34,214 nucleotides of DNA, taken from Betaproteobacteria bacterium. Its GTDB lineage: Bacteria > Pseudomonadota > Gammaproteobacteria > Burkholderiales > Burkholderiaceae_C. The notes below the pieces were generated by a model. It had not been told where the DNA came from. It was given only the letters and a program-made list of their open reading frames with translations, and did no database searches. Shown piece by piece: positions 1 to 8,100 of this stretch. Positions within the stretch are counted from its first letter, which is position 1. Each line of letters starts with the position of its first letter. The translations under genes were made by a program, and so were the position numbers. The stretch lies in contig JANYBQ010000020.1 of the NCBI GenBank assembly GCA_025360705.1, positions 1 through 34,214 on the forward strand, in the 5' to 3' direction.

Positions 1-3
1 CCG

Positions 4-522
4 ATGCACCGTCCATTCAAGGTATTGGGTATCCAGCAAATCGCCATCGGCGGGCCGGATAAAAATCGGCTGCGCCGTTTGTGGGTGGACATGCTGGGCC
101 TGGAGGTGACCGGGAATTTCGTGAGTGAACGCGAAAACGTGGACGAGGATATATGCGCCATGGGCCGCGGGGCGTTCAAGGTCGAGGTGGATCTGATGCA
201 ACCACTCGACCCCGAGCGTAAACCGGCGGTTCACACCACACCGCTGAACCATGTTGGCCTGTGGATCGACGACCTGCCGTTAGCAGTCGCATGGCTGCAG
301 GCGCAAGGCGTACGGTTCGCACCCGGTGGCATTCGCAAGGGCGCGGCGGGCTTCGACATTTGCTTCCTCCATCCCAAGGCAAACGACGAGTTTCCGGTGG
401 CGGGGGAGGGCGTGTTGATAGAGTTGGTACAGGCGCCGCCTGGAGTGATTGACGCATTTGCCTCGCTGGCGGCGAATGGATCATCCGAACGCCATGCGGC
501 AGCGTCACCGGATCCGCTTTGA
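4..522 (+). CDS. VOC-fold (glyoxalase/epimerase superfamily) protein
   Basis: This 172-residue protein has the paired beta-alpha-beta-beta-beta layout of the vicinal oxygen chelate superfamily. The first module begins near residue 8 (IQQIAI...D) and the second near residue 82 ([10 protein letters not shown]). The four positions where VOC enzymes bind their metal appear to be Q12, E61, H83 and E140. A Gln-Glu-His-Glu set is the one known for human-type glyoxalase I, while methylmalonyl-CoA epimerases use a His-Gln-His-Glu set, so the substrate cannot be assigned. The C-terminal 25 residues are low complexity and probably disordered. The ATG lies 3 bases from the window edge, so its ribosome site and any upstream operon partner are not visible. 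A 122-bp gap separates it from the oxidoreductase operon on the same strand, so joint transcription is possible but not shown. Confidence 0.7.
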   Translation: MHRPFKVLGIQQIAIGGPDKNRLRRLWVDMLGLEVTGNFVSERENVDEDICAMGRGAFKVEVDLMQPLDPERKPAVHTTPLNHVGLWIDDLPLAVAWLQAQGVRFAPGGIRKGAAGFDICFLHPKANDEFPVAGEGVLIELVQAPPGVIDAFASLAANGSSERHAAASPDPL

Positions 523-593
523 CGTTTTTATGTAACGTTGTGGAAACCTTCGCAGGCGGAGGAAATCCCCCAGGAGCTCTTCAGGTTTAGACT

Positions 594-624
594 GTTGACC
601 AGCTAAGCCACATAAGTGGTCAAC
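594..624. promoter_or_regulatory. 8-bp dyad upstream of the oxidoreductase operon, possible operator
   Basis: GTTGACCA at 594-601 is matched perfectly by its reverse complement TGGTCAAC at 617-624, with a 15-base spacer. It lies about 20 bp before the TTG start at 645, in the leader of the 2-oxoacid oxidoreductase operon. The TGGT...ACCA character recalls operators of GntR-type regulators, but the half-sites are widely spaced and no regulator gene is adjacent. It could instead form an mRNA stem just before the ribosome site at 632-637. The role is inferred only from symmetry and position. Confidence 0.3.
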
Positions 625-644
625 AAACGGCAAGGAGACAAGTT

Positions 645-2477
645 TTGCAGCCAACCGATATCGCCAATCCCGCCTATTTTCACAAGGTCGTCGATTGCCA
701 GCTAGCCTGTCCAGCCCACACCCCGGTTCCCGAATACATACGTCTGATCGCCCAGGGGCGCTATACCGACGCATATATGGTCAACTGGGTTTCCAACGTT
801 TTCCCAGGCATATTGGGCCGCACCTGCGACCGCCCTTGCGAGCCGGCCTGCCGACGCAGCCGCGTGGAGGAAAGCAATGGCGCGAAGCCCGAGCCGGTTG
901 CAATCTGCCGGCTTAAACGCGTTGCCGCCGACCTGAAAGACGACATCGGCAAACGGATGCCAAAGATCGCGCCGCGCAACGGCAAACGCATTGCCTGTGT
1001 CGGTGCCGGACCGGCATCGTTGACGGTCGCGCGGGACTTGTTGCCCTTGGGTTACGAAGTCACGGTGTTTGACGGTGAGAGCAAGGCGGGCGGATTTATC
1101 CGGACCCAGATACCGCGTTTCCGTCTGCCCGAGACCGTGATCGATGAAGAGACCGGCTACATCCTGGACCTGGGTGTTGACTTTCGCAGTGGCCAGCGCG
1201 TGGAGTCGGTCAAAACCCTGTTGACCCAGGGCTACGACGCGATTTTTGTCGGCTGCGGTGCGCCGCGTGGACGCGATCTGGAATTGCCGGGCCGCAAGGA
1301 CATCCGGGACAACATTCACATCGGCATCGACTGGCTGGCATCGGTCTCATTCGGTCACATCACCAGCATCGGTAAACGCGTCATCGTGTTGGGCGGTGGC
1401 AATACCGCCATGGACTGCTGTCGCTCGTCTCGCCGCCTGGGCGGCACGGACGTCAAGGTAATCGTGCGCAGTGGCTTCGATGAGATGAAAGCATCACCCT
1501 GGGAGAAAGAAGACGCGCAGCATGAAGGTATTCCGATCCTCAATTTTCATGTTCCCAAATCGTTTGAACATCTGGACGGCAAGCTGACAGGCATGAAGTT
1601 CGAGGTGGTGAAAGCGGTCTACGACGAGAAAGGCCGCCGCAGCCTGGTACCAACCGGCGATCCCGAAGTGTTTGTCGAATGCGACGCGGTCCTGATCGCG
1701 GTCGGGCAGGAGAACGCGTTTCCATGGATTGAAGCGGACAGCGGAATCGAATTCGACAAATGGGGTTTACCGGTGCTCGGCAAGGACAGCTTTCAGTCCA
1801 GCGTGGCCAACGTGTTTTTCGGTGGCGACTCCGCATTGGGCCCGAGAAACATCATCACCGCCGTGGCACACGGCCATGAGGCGGCGGTGTCGATCGACCG
1901 CCTGCTGAATGGCCAGGACGTCGCATCGCGGCCCGCGCCACGGACCAATCTGATGTCGCAAAAGATGGGTATTCATGAATGGAGCTTCGACAACGACGTG
2001 TCGATCGACGAACGCTTCAAGGTGCCATGGGCAAAAGCGGCCCAGGCTTTGGCGAGCATCAAGGTTGAGGTCGAGTTGGGCTTCGATGCAGCAACCGCTT
2101 TCAAGGAAGCCGCGCGCTGCTTGAACTGTGACGTGCAGACCGTGTTCACCAAGGACACCTGCATCGAGTGCGACGCCTGTGTCGACATTTGCCCAATGGA
2201 TTGCATCACCTTTACCGCGAATGGCGACGAGACCGATCTGAGGTCCCGGCTCAAGGCGCCGGCGTTGAATCTGGCGCAGGACCTGTATGTGTCAGGCGAA
2301 TTGAAAACCAATCGTGTAATGGTCAAGGACGAAGACGTTTGCCTGCATTGCGGCTTGTGCGCCGAACGTTGCCCGACGGGTGCGTGGGACATGCAGAAGT
2401 TTCTGCTGATCACGACGCAGGCCGGGCCTGCCTGTCACGATCGGGCGGTCACGCCACGGGTGCCGGAGCTTGTATGA
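645..2477 (+). CDS. FAD/Fe-S NAD(P)H-linked subunit of 2-oxoacid oxidoreductase (GltD-like with C-terminal ferredoxin domain)
   Basis: This 610-residue protein is built like the small subunit of glutamate synthase. An N-terminal Fe-S region (C18, C22, C61, C65, C69) precedes an FAD-binding Rossmann motif at 120-125 and a second dinucleotide fold at 249-254 (LGGGNT), expected to bind NAD(P)H. A two-cluster [4Fe-4S] ferredoxin domain follows, with ligands C506/C509/C512/C516 and C566/C569/C572/C576. It probably passes electrons between the TPP-dependent subunits encoded next and NAD(P)+. The start is a TTG, chosen because AAGGAG lies 7 bases upstream (632-637). Its TGA overlaps the next gene's ATG (ATGA), indicating translational coupling. 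Azoarcus evansii 2-oxoglutarate:NADP+ oxidoreductase has a third, FAD-bearing subunit of about this size, so a korC-like role fits. Direction of electron flow and cofactor are inferred. Confidence 0.85.
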   Translation: MQPTDIANPAYFHKVVDCQLACPAHTPVPEYIRLIAQGRYTDAYMVNWVSNVFPGILGRTCDRPCEPACRRSRVEESNGAKPEPVAICRLKRVAADLKDDIGKRMPKIAPRNGKRIACVGAGPASLTVARDLLPLGYEVTVFDGESKAGGFIRTQIPRFRLPETVIDEETGYILDLGVDFRSGQRVESVKTLLTQGYDAIFVGCGAPRGRDLELPGRKDIRDNIHIGIDWLASVSFGHITSIGKRVIVLGGGNTAMDCCRSSRRLGGTDVKVIVRSGFDEMKASPWEKEDAQHEGIPILNFHVPKSFEHLDGKLTGMKFEVVKAVYDEKGRRSLVPTGDPEVFVECDAVLIAVGQENAFPWIEADSGIEFDKWGLPVLGKDSFQSSVANVFFGGDSALGPRNIITAVAHGHEAAVSIDRLLNGQDVASRPAPRTNLMSQKMGIHEWSFDNDVSIDERFKVPWAKAAQALASIKVEVELGFDAATAFKEAARCLNCDVQTVFTKDTCIECDACVDICPMDCITFTANGDETDLRSRLKAPALNLAQDLYVSGELKTNRVMVKDEDVCLHCGLCAERCPTGAWDMQKFLLITTQAGPACHDRAVTPRVPELV

Positions 2478-4336
2478 AACGTATTGAAGCGGTCAACGAC
2501 TTCGTGATCAAGTTCGCCAATGTCAATGGCTCGGGTTCGGCTTCGGCCAACGAGTTGTTCGCCAAGGCGATCCTGCGCATGGGGGTATCGGTAAGCCCAC
2601 GCAATATCTTCCCGAGCAACATCCAGGGCTTGCCGACATGGTATGAAGCGCGGGTTTCCGCCAAGGGTTACCAGGGCCGGCGCGGCGGCATCGACATGAT
2701 GGTGGCAATGAACCCGCAGACCTGGGATGCGGACGTGGCGGAACTTGAGCCAGGCGGTTACCTGTTCTACGACAGCACGCGGCCCATGCCTCCCGAAAAA
2801 TTCCGCGCCGATATCCATGTGCTGGGCATGCCGCTAACAGAGATTTGCAATGCCGTTTACTCCGATCCGCGGCAACGCCAATTATTCAAGAACATCGTTT
2901 ATGTCGGTGCCTTGTCGGTGCTGCTGGAAGTTGAAGCCGGGGTAATAGAGCAGCTGTTTGCCGAACAATACAAGGGCAAGGAAAAATTGCTGGACTCAAA
3001 TGTGCGCGCGCTGCATCTGGGTCGCGATTTCGCCAGCGAACACCTGGACGCGCCACTGGGTATTCGCGTGCAACGCTCAAATCAGGTCGGACAACAAATA
3101 TTTGTCGATGGCAACAGCGCGGTTGCGCTGGGGTGTCTATTCGGCGGCGCTACCGTGGCGGCCTGGTATCCGATAACGCCGTCCTCGTCGGTCGCGGAAG
3201 CGTTTCAAAAATACTGCGCCAAGTACCGGGTCGATCCTGTGAGCGGGCAGAATAATTATGCAATTGTGCAAGCCGAGGACGAGATCGCGTCGATCGGCAT
3301 CGTAGTCGGTGCGGGATGGAATGGCGCGCGGGCGTTTACCGCGACATCGGGTCCAGGTGTATCGCTGATGACCGAATTTATCGGACTGGCCTATTTCGCC
3401 GAGATTCCGGTCACCATCATCAATGTGCAGCGCGGCGGACCTTCCACCGGCATGCCGACGCGAACCCAGCAGGCCGACATCATCTCGTGTGCCTATGCTT
3501 CGCACGGCGATACCAAACATGTAATGTTGTTTCCGCAGGATCCACACGAATGTTTCGAACACGGTGCCGCGGCGCTGGACCTGGCCGACCGGCTACAAAC
3601 GCCGATATTCCTCATGACCGATCTGGACATCGGCATGAACCAGCGCCTGTGTGCGCCATTTGTCTGGGACGACGCCCGGTTATACGACCGGGGCAAGGTC
3701 ATGACAGCCGAGGAACTGGAAGCCGGCAAGGACTTCGGCCGCTACAAGGACGTGGACGGCGACGGCATCCCCTGGCGAACGTTGCCCGGCACGCATCCGA
3801 GCAAAGGCAGCTACTTTACGCGCGGCACTACACGCGACTCGTATGCGCGTTATTCTGAGCGCGGGCCGGACTACATCTACAACGTCGAACGGTTGCTGCG
3901 CAAGTTCAGAACGGCGGCCGATCTGGTGCCGCAGCCGGTCATACGCAAGGCCGCGACCCGGAGCCGGCTCGGCGTAATTTATTTCGGTTCCACCAGCCCG
4001 GCCATGCACGAGGCCCTGGACGTATTGCCAGAGGCTGGAATTCATCTTGATGCGTTGCGTTTGCGCGCGTTCCCCTTTTCCGATTCCGTGAACCAATTTA
4101 TTGCGGAACACGAGGTTGTGTACGTGGTGGAACAAAATCGGGACGCGCAAATGCGCCAGTTGCTTGTCAACGAACTCGAAATCGATCCGGCCAAGCTCGT
4201 TCGGGTACTGCACTTTGACGGCACGCCGATCACGGCACGGTTTATTACCCACGCCATTACCGATCACGTGAACAAGGCGGCCGCGAAATCACTTGGCGTC
4301 GTGCGCGGCCAGCAAGCCGCGAAGGAATCCGCATGA
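2474..4336 (+). CDS. korA: 2-oxoacid:acceptor oxidoreductase, fused gamma-alpha subunit (KorA type)
   Basis: This 620-residue protein joins the gamma domain (residues about 10-190, beginning with the G-x-G-x-x-S/A segment near 19-25) to the pyrimidine-binding alpha domain. The latter carries the YPITPSSS signature at 232-239 and a following AEDEIASIG segment. This gamma-alpha fusion is usual for 2-oxoglutarate:ferredoxin oxidoreductases of about 600 residues. With the beta subunit it would convert a 2-oxoacid plus CoA into an acyl-CoA and CO2, releasing low-potential electrons. The ATG at 2474 is chosen because it overlaps the upstream TGA; a longer in-frame reading from 2168 lies inside the upstream gene and is not needed. 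Its own TGA overlaps the beta-subunit ATG. 2-Oxoglutarate is the likeliest substrate, but pyruvate or branched-chain oxoacids are not excluded. Confidence 0.88.
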   Translation: MKRIEAVNDFVIKFANVNGSGSASANELFAKAILRMGVSVSPRNIFPSNIQGLPTWYEARVSAKGYQGRRGGIDMMVAMNPQTWDADVAELEPGGYLFYDSTRPMPPEKFRADIHVLGMPLTEICNAVYSDPRQRQLFKNIVYVGALSVLLEVEAGVIEQLFAEQYKGKEKLLDSNVRALHLGRDFASEHLDAPLGIRVQRSNQVGQQIFVDGNSAVALGCLFGGATVAAWYPITPSSSVAEAFQKYCAKYRVDPVSGQNNYAIVQAEDEIASIGIVVGAGWNGARAFTATSGPGVSLMTEFIGLAYFAEIPVTIINVQRGGPSTGMPTRTQQADIISCAYASHGDTKHVMLFPQDPHECFEHGAAALDLADRLQTPIFLMTDLDIGMNQRLCAPFVWDDARLYDRGKVMTAEELEAGKDFGRYKDVDGDGIPWRTLPGTHPSKGSYFTRGTTRDSYARYSERGPDYIYNVERLLRKFRTAADLVPQPVIRKAATRSRLGVIYFGSTSPAMHEALDVLPEAGIHLDALRLRAFPFSDSVNQFIAEHEVVYVVEQNRDAQMRQLLVNELEIDPAKLVRVLHFDGTPITARFITHAITDHVNKAAAKSLGVVRGQQAAKESA

Positions 4337-5388
4337 CCTACATCACCAAGCCGAGAATGCACCATCCGTCGCTGACCGTCAACAAAGTCGGGTACACGCG
4401 ACGCGACTACGAAGGCAAGGTTTCTACCCTGTGTGCCGGCTGTGGCCATGACTCCATATCGGCTGCCATCGTGCAGGCCTGTTGGGAACTGGACATCGCG
4501 CCGCATCGCGTTGCGAAACTGTCCGGTATCGGCTGCAGTTCCAAGACGCCGGACTATTTCCTCGGTGCCTCCCATGGCTTCAACACCGTGCATGGACGCA
4601 TGCCGTCAGTGTTGACGGGCGCCAACCTGGCGAACCGCGAGTTGTTGTATCTGGGGGTGTCGGGAGATGGCGATTCGGCGTCGATCGGTCTGGGCCAGTT
4701 CGCGCACAGCATGCGCCGTGCCGTTCATATGGTGTACATCGTGGAAAACAACGGTGTATACGGGTTGACCAAAGGGCAGTTTTCCGCCACTGCGGACCAA
4801 GGGTCGAAGAGCAAGAAAGGCGTGGTCAACAGCGACAGCCCGGTGGACCTGGTTGCAATGGCGCTGCAGCTGGGTGCAACCTATGTGGCGCGCAGTTTTT
4901 CCGGGGACAAGGAGCAGCTGGTGCCACTTATCAAAGGCGCGATAGGCCACGGGGGTGCCGCTTTCATCGACGTCATCAGCCCCTGCGTGGCTTTCAACAA
5001 CCACGCCGGAAGCACCAAAAGTTACGACTATGTGCGCCAGCACAATGAGGCGGTGAGCCGCATCGACTTCATCACGCCGCGCAGCGAGATCAAGACGGAA
5101 TATGCGCCTGGTGAACTCGTCGAAGTTCAGCAACACGACGGTGTCATGCTGCGCCTGCGCAAGTTGCATTCCGGTTATGACCCCACCGACCGCTACGCCG
5201 CAATGGCTTTCATGCAGGCGCATCAGGCACGTGGCGAGGTCGTCACCGGACTGCTCTATGTGGATCCGCTGGCGACCGACTTGCACACCGCGTTGAACAC
5301 GCGCGACACGGCGCTCAACGCATTAGGCTCCGCACGGCTTTGCCCGGGCGTCAAGGCCCTGGGTAAGATCAACGATTCCTTGCGTTGA
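4333..5388 (+). CDS. korB: 2-oxoacid:acceptor oxidoreductase, TPP-binding beta subunit (KorB type)
   Basis: This 351-residue protein carries the thiamine diphosphate signature GDGDSASIG (111-119) continuing to NNGVYGLTKGQ (139-149). Four cysteines, C34, C37 (CAGCGHD), C68 (GIGCSS) and C218 (ISPC), match the set that holds the [4Fe-4S] cluster of KorB-type subunits. YGLTKGQ also resembles 2-oxoglutarate oxidoreductases rather than pyruvate enzymes. The ATG overlaps the stop of the alpha subunit (ATGA at 4333-4336), so alpha and beta are probably made in equal amounts. It is the catalytic half of the complex; electrons would leave through its cluster to the FAD/Fe-S subunit encoded first in the operon or to free ferredoxin. 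Confidence 0.9.
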   Translation: MTYITKPRMHHPSLTVNKVGYTRRDYEGKVSTLCAGCGHDSISAAIVQACWELDIAPHRVAKLSGIGCSSKTPDYFLGASHGFNTVHGRMPSVLTGANLANRELLYLGVSGDGDSASIGLGQFAHSMRRAVHMVYIVENNGVYGLTKGQFSATADQGSKSKKGVVNSDSPVDLVAMALQLGATYVARSFSGDKEQLVPLIKGAIGHGGAAFIDVISPCVAFNNHAGSTKSYDYVRQHNEAVSRIDFITPRSEIKTEYAPGELVEVQQHDGVMLRLRKLHSGYDPTDRYAAMAFMQAHQARGEVVTGLLYVDPLATDLHTALNTRDTALNALGSARLCPGVKALGKINDSLR

Positions 5389-5442
5389 CTCGGTCAATCC
5401 AGGCGGATAAAGCTTTCATCCAACTTGAGAAGGGGCGCAATC

Positions 5443-5883
5443 ATGGCGGAACGCACCATTTTTCAATCGATGCCCCGCAGGCATGTCGTCAGTCTTGGGC
5501 CGCAGGCCAGCATATGGGAATCCGCCTGTGTCATGACCAAGGCAAATTGCGGCAGCGTGCTGATCGTGGACACGCCGGGCAACTTGCTGGGGATCCTGAC
5601 CGAACGCGATTTGATGACGCGCGTATTGGCGAAGGCGCTTGATCCCAAGACCACGCTGGTGGGCGACATCATGACGCGCAATCCGCGTTGCGCAGCGCCC
5701 GATTTGCGAGTGTCCGACGCGGTGCTGATAATGATCGAGCGCGGATTCCGGCATTTGCCGGTCATCTCCTCAGCCGGGAAAATTCTGGGCGTTTTTTCGG
5801 TTCGAGACGCCTTGCCGCGGGAAATCGGCAACGCCGTCAGCCTCGCGGAGTTTCACGACTCCGTAAAGGATGTACTCGGTTGA
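5443..5883 (+). CDS. Two-CBS-domain protein
   Basis: The protein has 146 residues and consists almost wholly of a tandem CBS pair (about residues 10-65 and 75-140), with the typical LGILTERDLMTRV and HLPVISSAGKILGVFSVRD segments. Such stand-alone pairs bind adenine nucleotides or similar ligands and act as sensors. The ATG at 5443 is chosen because GAGAAGGGG lies 8-15 bases before it; a TTG at 5427 in another phase and one at 5425 in frame are poorer. It follows the beta subunit by 54 bp on the same strand, so it may be the last gene of the operon and might tune the oxidoreductase to energy or redox state. That link is inference from position. Confidence 0.8.
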   Translation: MAERTIFQSMPRRHVVSLGPQASIWESACVMTKANCGSVLIVDTPGNLLGILTERDLMTRVLAKALDPKTTLVGDIMTRNPRCAAPDLRVSDAVLIMIERGFRHLPVISSAGKILGVFSVRDALPREIGNAVSLAEFHDSVKDVLG

Positions 5884-5906
5884 GGCGATCCGGCCGCTCA
5901 CCACGC

Positions 5907-6569
5907 CTATTTGGCACCCGGCTCCAACTCGCTATTGGCACGGGCACGTTGTATGGCCGCTTCAATCACGGCGCTTTTCCTGTTCGGAATTTCAGGATAG
6001 GTTTGAGCCGCGTTGACCGGTGGGTCGACCAGATCGGGAGGCCCACCTTCCTCCGGTGCTACGAAGTTTTCGCTATTTTCAAGGCCACGCCGGTGACGAT
6101 TGAATTTGTAACGCGCTCGTGCCCAGTCAGCTTGCAAACTTGACCAGGCATTCCAGCCGGTCGCACTGCCCGACAGGTTTTCAAGCTGAATGCAATCGAC
6201 CGGACAAACCGGAATGCATAACTCACAGCCGGTGCAATACGACTCGATAACGGTATGCATCAGTTTGTTGCTGCCCAATATGGCGTCGGCTGGGCAAGCC
6301 TCGATGCACAAGGTGCAACCGACGCACCAATTTTCATCGATGACGGCAAGCACGCGTGGCGATTCCACGCCGTTTTCCGGATTTAGCGAGATCACCGCAT
6401 GGCCGGTAACAGCCGCCAGCCGCGCGATGCCCTCAGCCCCGCCGGGTGGGCACTGGTTGATGCCGGCATGACCCTGCGCGATGGCGTTTGCGTAACCTGC
6501 GCAATCCGGATAACCGCAGCGCGTGCACTGGGTTTGGGGCAGGGCGGCCAAAATCCGGGTCGCCAGCAT
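5907..6569 (-). CDS. rsxB: Soluble RnfB/RsxB-like iron-sulfur protein
   Basis: This 220-residue protein begins almost directly with the Fe-S domain of RnfB (LPQTQCTRCGYPDC; C15, C18, C23, C40). Two ferredoxin-type [4Fe-4S] motifs follow: C82/C85/C88/C92 and C112/C115/C118/C122. The membrane anchor that opens classical RnfB is absent, and no other rnf genes are present, so this is the short stand-alone form common in Betaproteobacteria. It would be an electron carrier in the cytoplasm. The ATG at 6569 is preferred because homologues start just before LPQTQC; a GTG at 6605 would add 12 residues and overlap the upstream gene. The start lies 4 bp after the stop of the PHB depolymerase gene. The last 80 residues are charged and not recognised. 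Confidence 0.82.
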   Translation of the reverse strand: MLATRILAALPQTQCTRCGYPDCAGYANAIAQGHAGINQCPPGGAEGIARLAAVTGHAVISLNPENGVESPRVLAVIDENWCVGCTLCIEACPADAILGSNKLMHTVIESYCTGCELCIPVCPVDCIQLENLSGSATGWNAWSSLQADWARARYKFNRHRRGLENSENFVAPEEGGPPDLVDPPVNAAQTYPEIPNRKSAVIEAAIQRARANSELEPGAK

Positions 6570-6573
6570 GAGA

Positions 6574-7908
6574 CTACGCCGTGCGACCGACCTTATTTGC
6601 CGCACCGGGGACCCTCAACGCTTTTTTTGCGATCCGCAATTGGGTTGGCTGGTGGCCCAGAATAAATGCCTTTACCCGTGGATACACCATTTCACGCCAG
6701 CGCCGGCCAGCAAAAATGCCGTAGTGACCGGCTCCTGTAACTTGCATGTGTTTTTGCAGTGCCTTGGGAACGCCACTACATATCCCATGCACGGCTTCGG
6801 TCTGGCCCGAGCCCGAGATGTCGTCCAGTTCGCCTTCAATCGAAAACAGAGCCGTAGTCTTGATGTCCTGCGGCCGTACCCGTTCCAGCGTGCCGTCTAT
6901 ACCCTTCACATCCCAAGTGCCGTTGACCAGCATAAAGTCCTGAAATACGACCTTGATGGTGTCCAGGTAGTAGTCGGCGTCCATGTCGAGTACCGCGTTG
7001 TACTCGTTATAAAACTTGCGGTGCGCTTCGGTGCTCGCATCGTCGCCTTTGACCAGATCCTGGAAATAGTCGTAATGGCTCTTGGCATGATTGCTCGGGT
7101 TCATTGCCACAAAGCCCGAATGTTGCAGAAACCCCGGATAAACGCGCCGTCCAGCACCGGGAAAGTTGCTCGGTACGCGATAAATCACGTTGTTCTCAAA
7201 CCATCGGTAGCTTTTGTTCATGGCGAGATTGTTGACTGCCGTGGGCGACTTGCGCGCATCGATCGGCCCACCCATCATGGTCATGCTAAGAGGTGTAGTC
7301 TCACCGCGGCTGGCCATCAGGGAAACTGCCGCCAGCACAGGAACGGTAGGCTGGCAGACACTTATGACATGGCAATTGCCATAGGTCTTTTGCAGGTGGC
7401 GAATGAATTCCTGAATGTAATTAACGTAGTCATCGAGGTGAAATTCACCTGCCGACAATGGAATCAGCCGCGCATTTTTCCAGTCGGTAATGTATACCTT
7501 GTGGTCCTTGAGCATGGTCTGCACGGTGTCGCGCAGCAAGGTTGCGTAGTGCCCGGACAAGGGTGCCACAACCAGCACCGCCGGTTGCCCTTTCAGACGG
7601 TCAAGCGTTGCCGGATCATCGGTAAAACGCTTGAAGCGGCGCAACTCGCAAAACGGTTTGTCGATTTCCACGCGCTCATGGATGGCAACACCCACGCCGT
7701 CAACATCGACCGTGCGAATGCCGAATTCCGGCTTTTCATAGTCCCTGCCCAATCGGTGCATCAGGTCGAACCCGGCCGACATGCGCTGTGCAAACGGGTT
7801 TTGCCCCAATACCGATAATGGGTTTGCCAAGGCCTTGGCAGCGGCATTTGCCATGTCGGAAAAAGGCTCCATCATGGAGCGCTGGGTTTCGTACATTTGG
7901 TACAACAT
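6574..7908 (-). CDS. phaZ: Intracellular polyhydroxybutyrate depolymerase
   Basis: The 444-residue protein starts MLYQMYETQRS, the typical opening of Ralstonia-type intracellular PHB depolymerases, and has their usual length. These enzymes have an alpha/beta-hydrolase fold in which a cysteine replaces the lipase serine; here it is C185 in the VCQPTVP motif. The acid is probably an aspartate near ELDDISG, and the histidine is in AGHYGIF close to the C-terminus. No signal peptide is present, as expected for an enzyme acting on storage granules in the cytoplasm. It would release 3-hydroxybutyrate units, which would feed acyl-CoA metabolism. It is transcribed away from the cyclase gene across a 192-bp region and reads into the RnfB-like gene 4 bp downstream. 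Confidence 0.9.
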   Translation of the reverse strand: MLYQMYETQRSMMEPFSDMANAAAKALANPLSVLGQNPFAQRMSAGFDLMHRLGRDYEKPEFGIRTVDVDGVGVAIHERVEIDKPFCELRRFKRFTDDPATLDRLKGQPAVLVVAPLSGHYATLLRDTVQTMLKDHKVYITDWKNARLIPLSAGEFHLDDYVNYIQEFIRHLQKTYGNCHVISVCQPTVPVLAAVSLMASRGETTPLSMTMMGGPIDARKSPTAVNNLAMNKSYRWFENNVIYRVPSNFPGAGRRVYPGFLQHSGFVAMNPSNHAKSHYDYFQDLVKGDDASTEAHRKFYNEYNAVLDMDADYYLDTIKVVFQDFMLVNGTWDVKGIDGTLERVRPQDIKTTALFSIEGELDDISGSGQTEAVHGICSGVPKALQKHMQVTGAGHYGIFAGRRWREMVYPRVKAFILGHQPTQLRIAKKALRVPGAANKVGRTA

Positions 7909-8023
7909 CGGAACTTCGCTTTATATGAACTTGTGCAGTGCAATATAACAGCACGCTTGGGGCAAGTGTTGTAGTTGCACTCCAATGCGAGGCCAGGGCG
8001 ACGATTTCCATCCAAACGGCTTT

Positions 8024-8038
8024 ATTGGCAGTGCCAAT
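8024..8038. promoter_or_regulatory. 15-bp palindrome in the phaZ/cyclase divergent region
   Basis: ATTGGCA-G-TGCCAAT is a perfect palindrome with 7-base arms. It lies 62 bp before the cyclase start and about 116 bp before phaZ, inside the 192-bp divergent intergenic region. Its size and position suit a dimeric transcription factor site controlling one or both genes. Candidate promoter boxes around it are weak and I do not assign them. The assignment rests on symmetry alone. Confidence 0.35.
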
Positions 8039-8100
8039 CTGGCTCCGATGCTTGATGCTCTAAACTGCAAACGCCGCCAAGAATCGGGAGAATACAGGGC

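Noticed and set aside
2168-2473. N-terminal extension of KorA by 102 residues
   Set aside because: It lies wholly inside the upstream FAD/Fe-S gene, and the ATG at 2474 with an ATGA overlap gives the normal KorA N-terminus.
6523-7818. A 431-codon plus-strand open frame opposite phaZ
   Set aside because: It is antisense to a well-recognised PHB depolymerase and has no recognisable motif or ribosome site.
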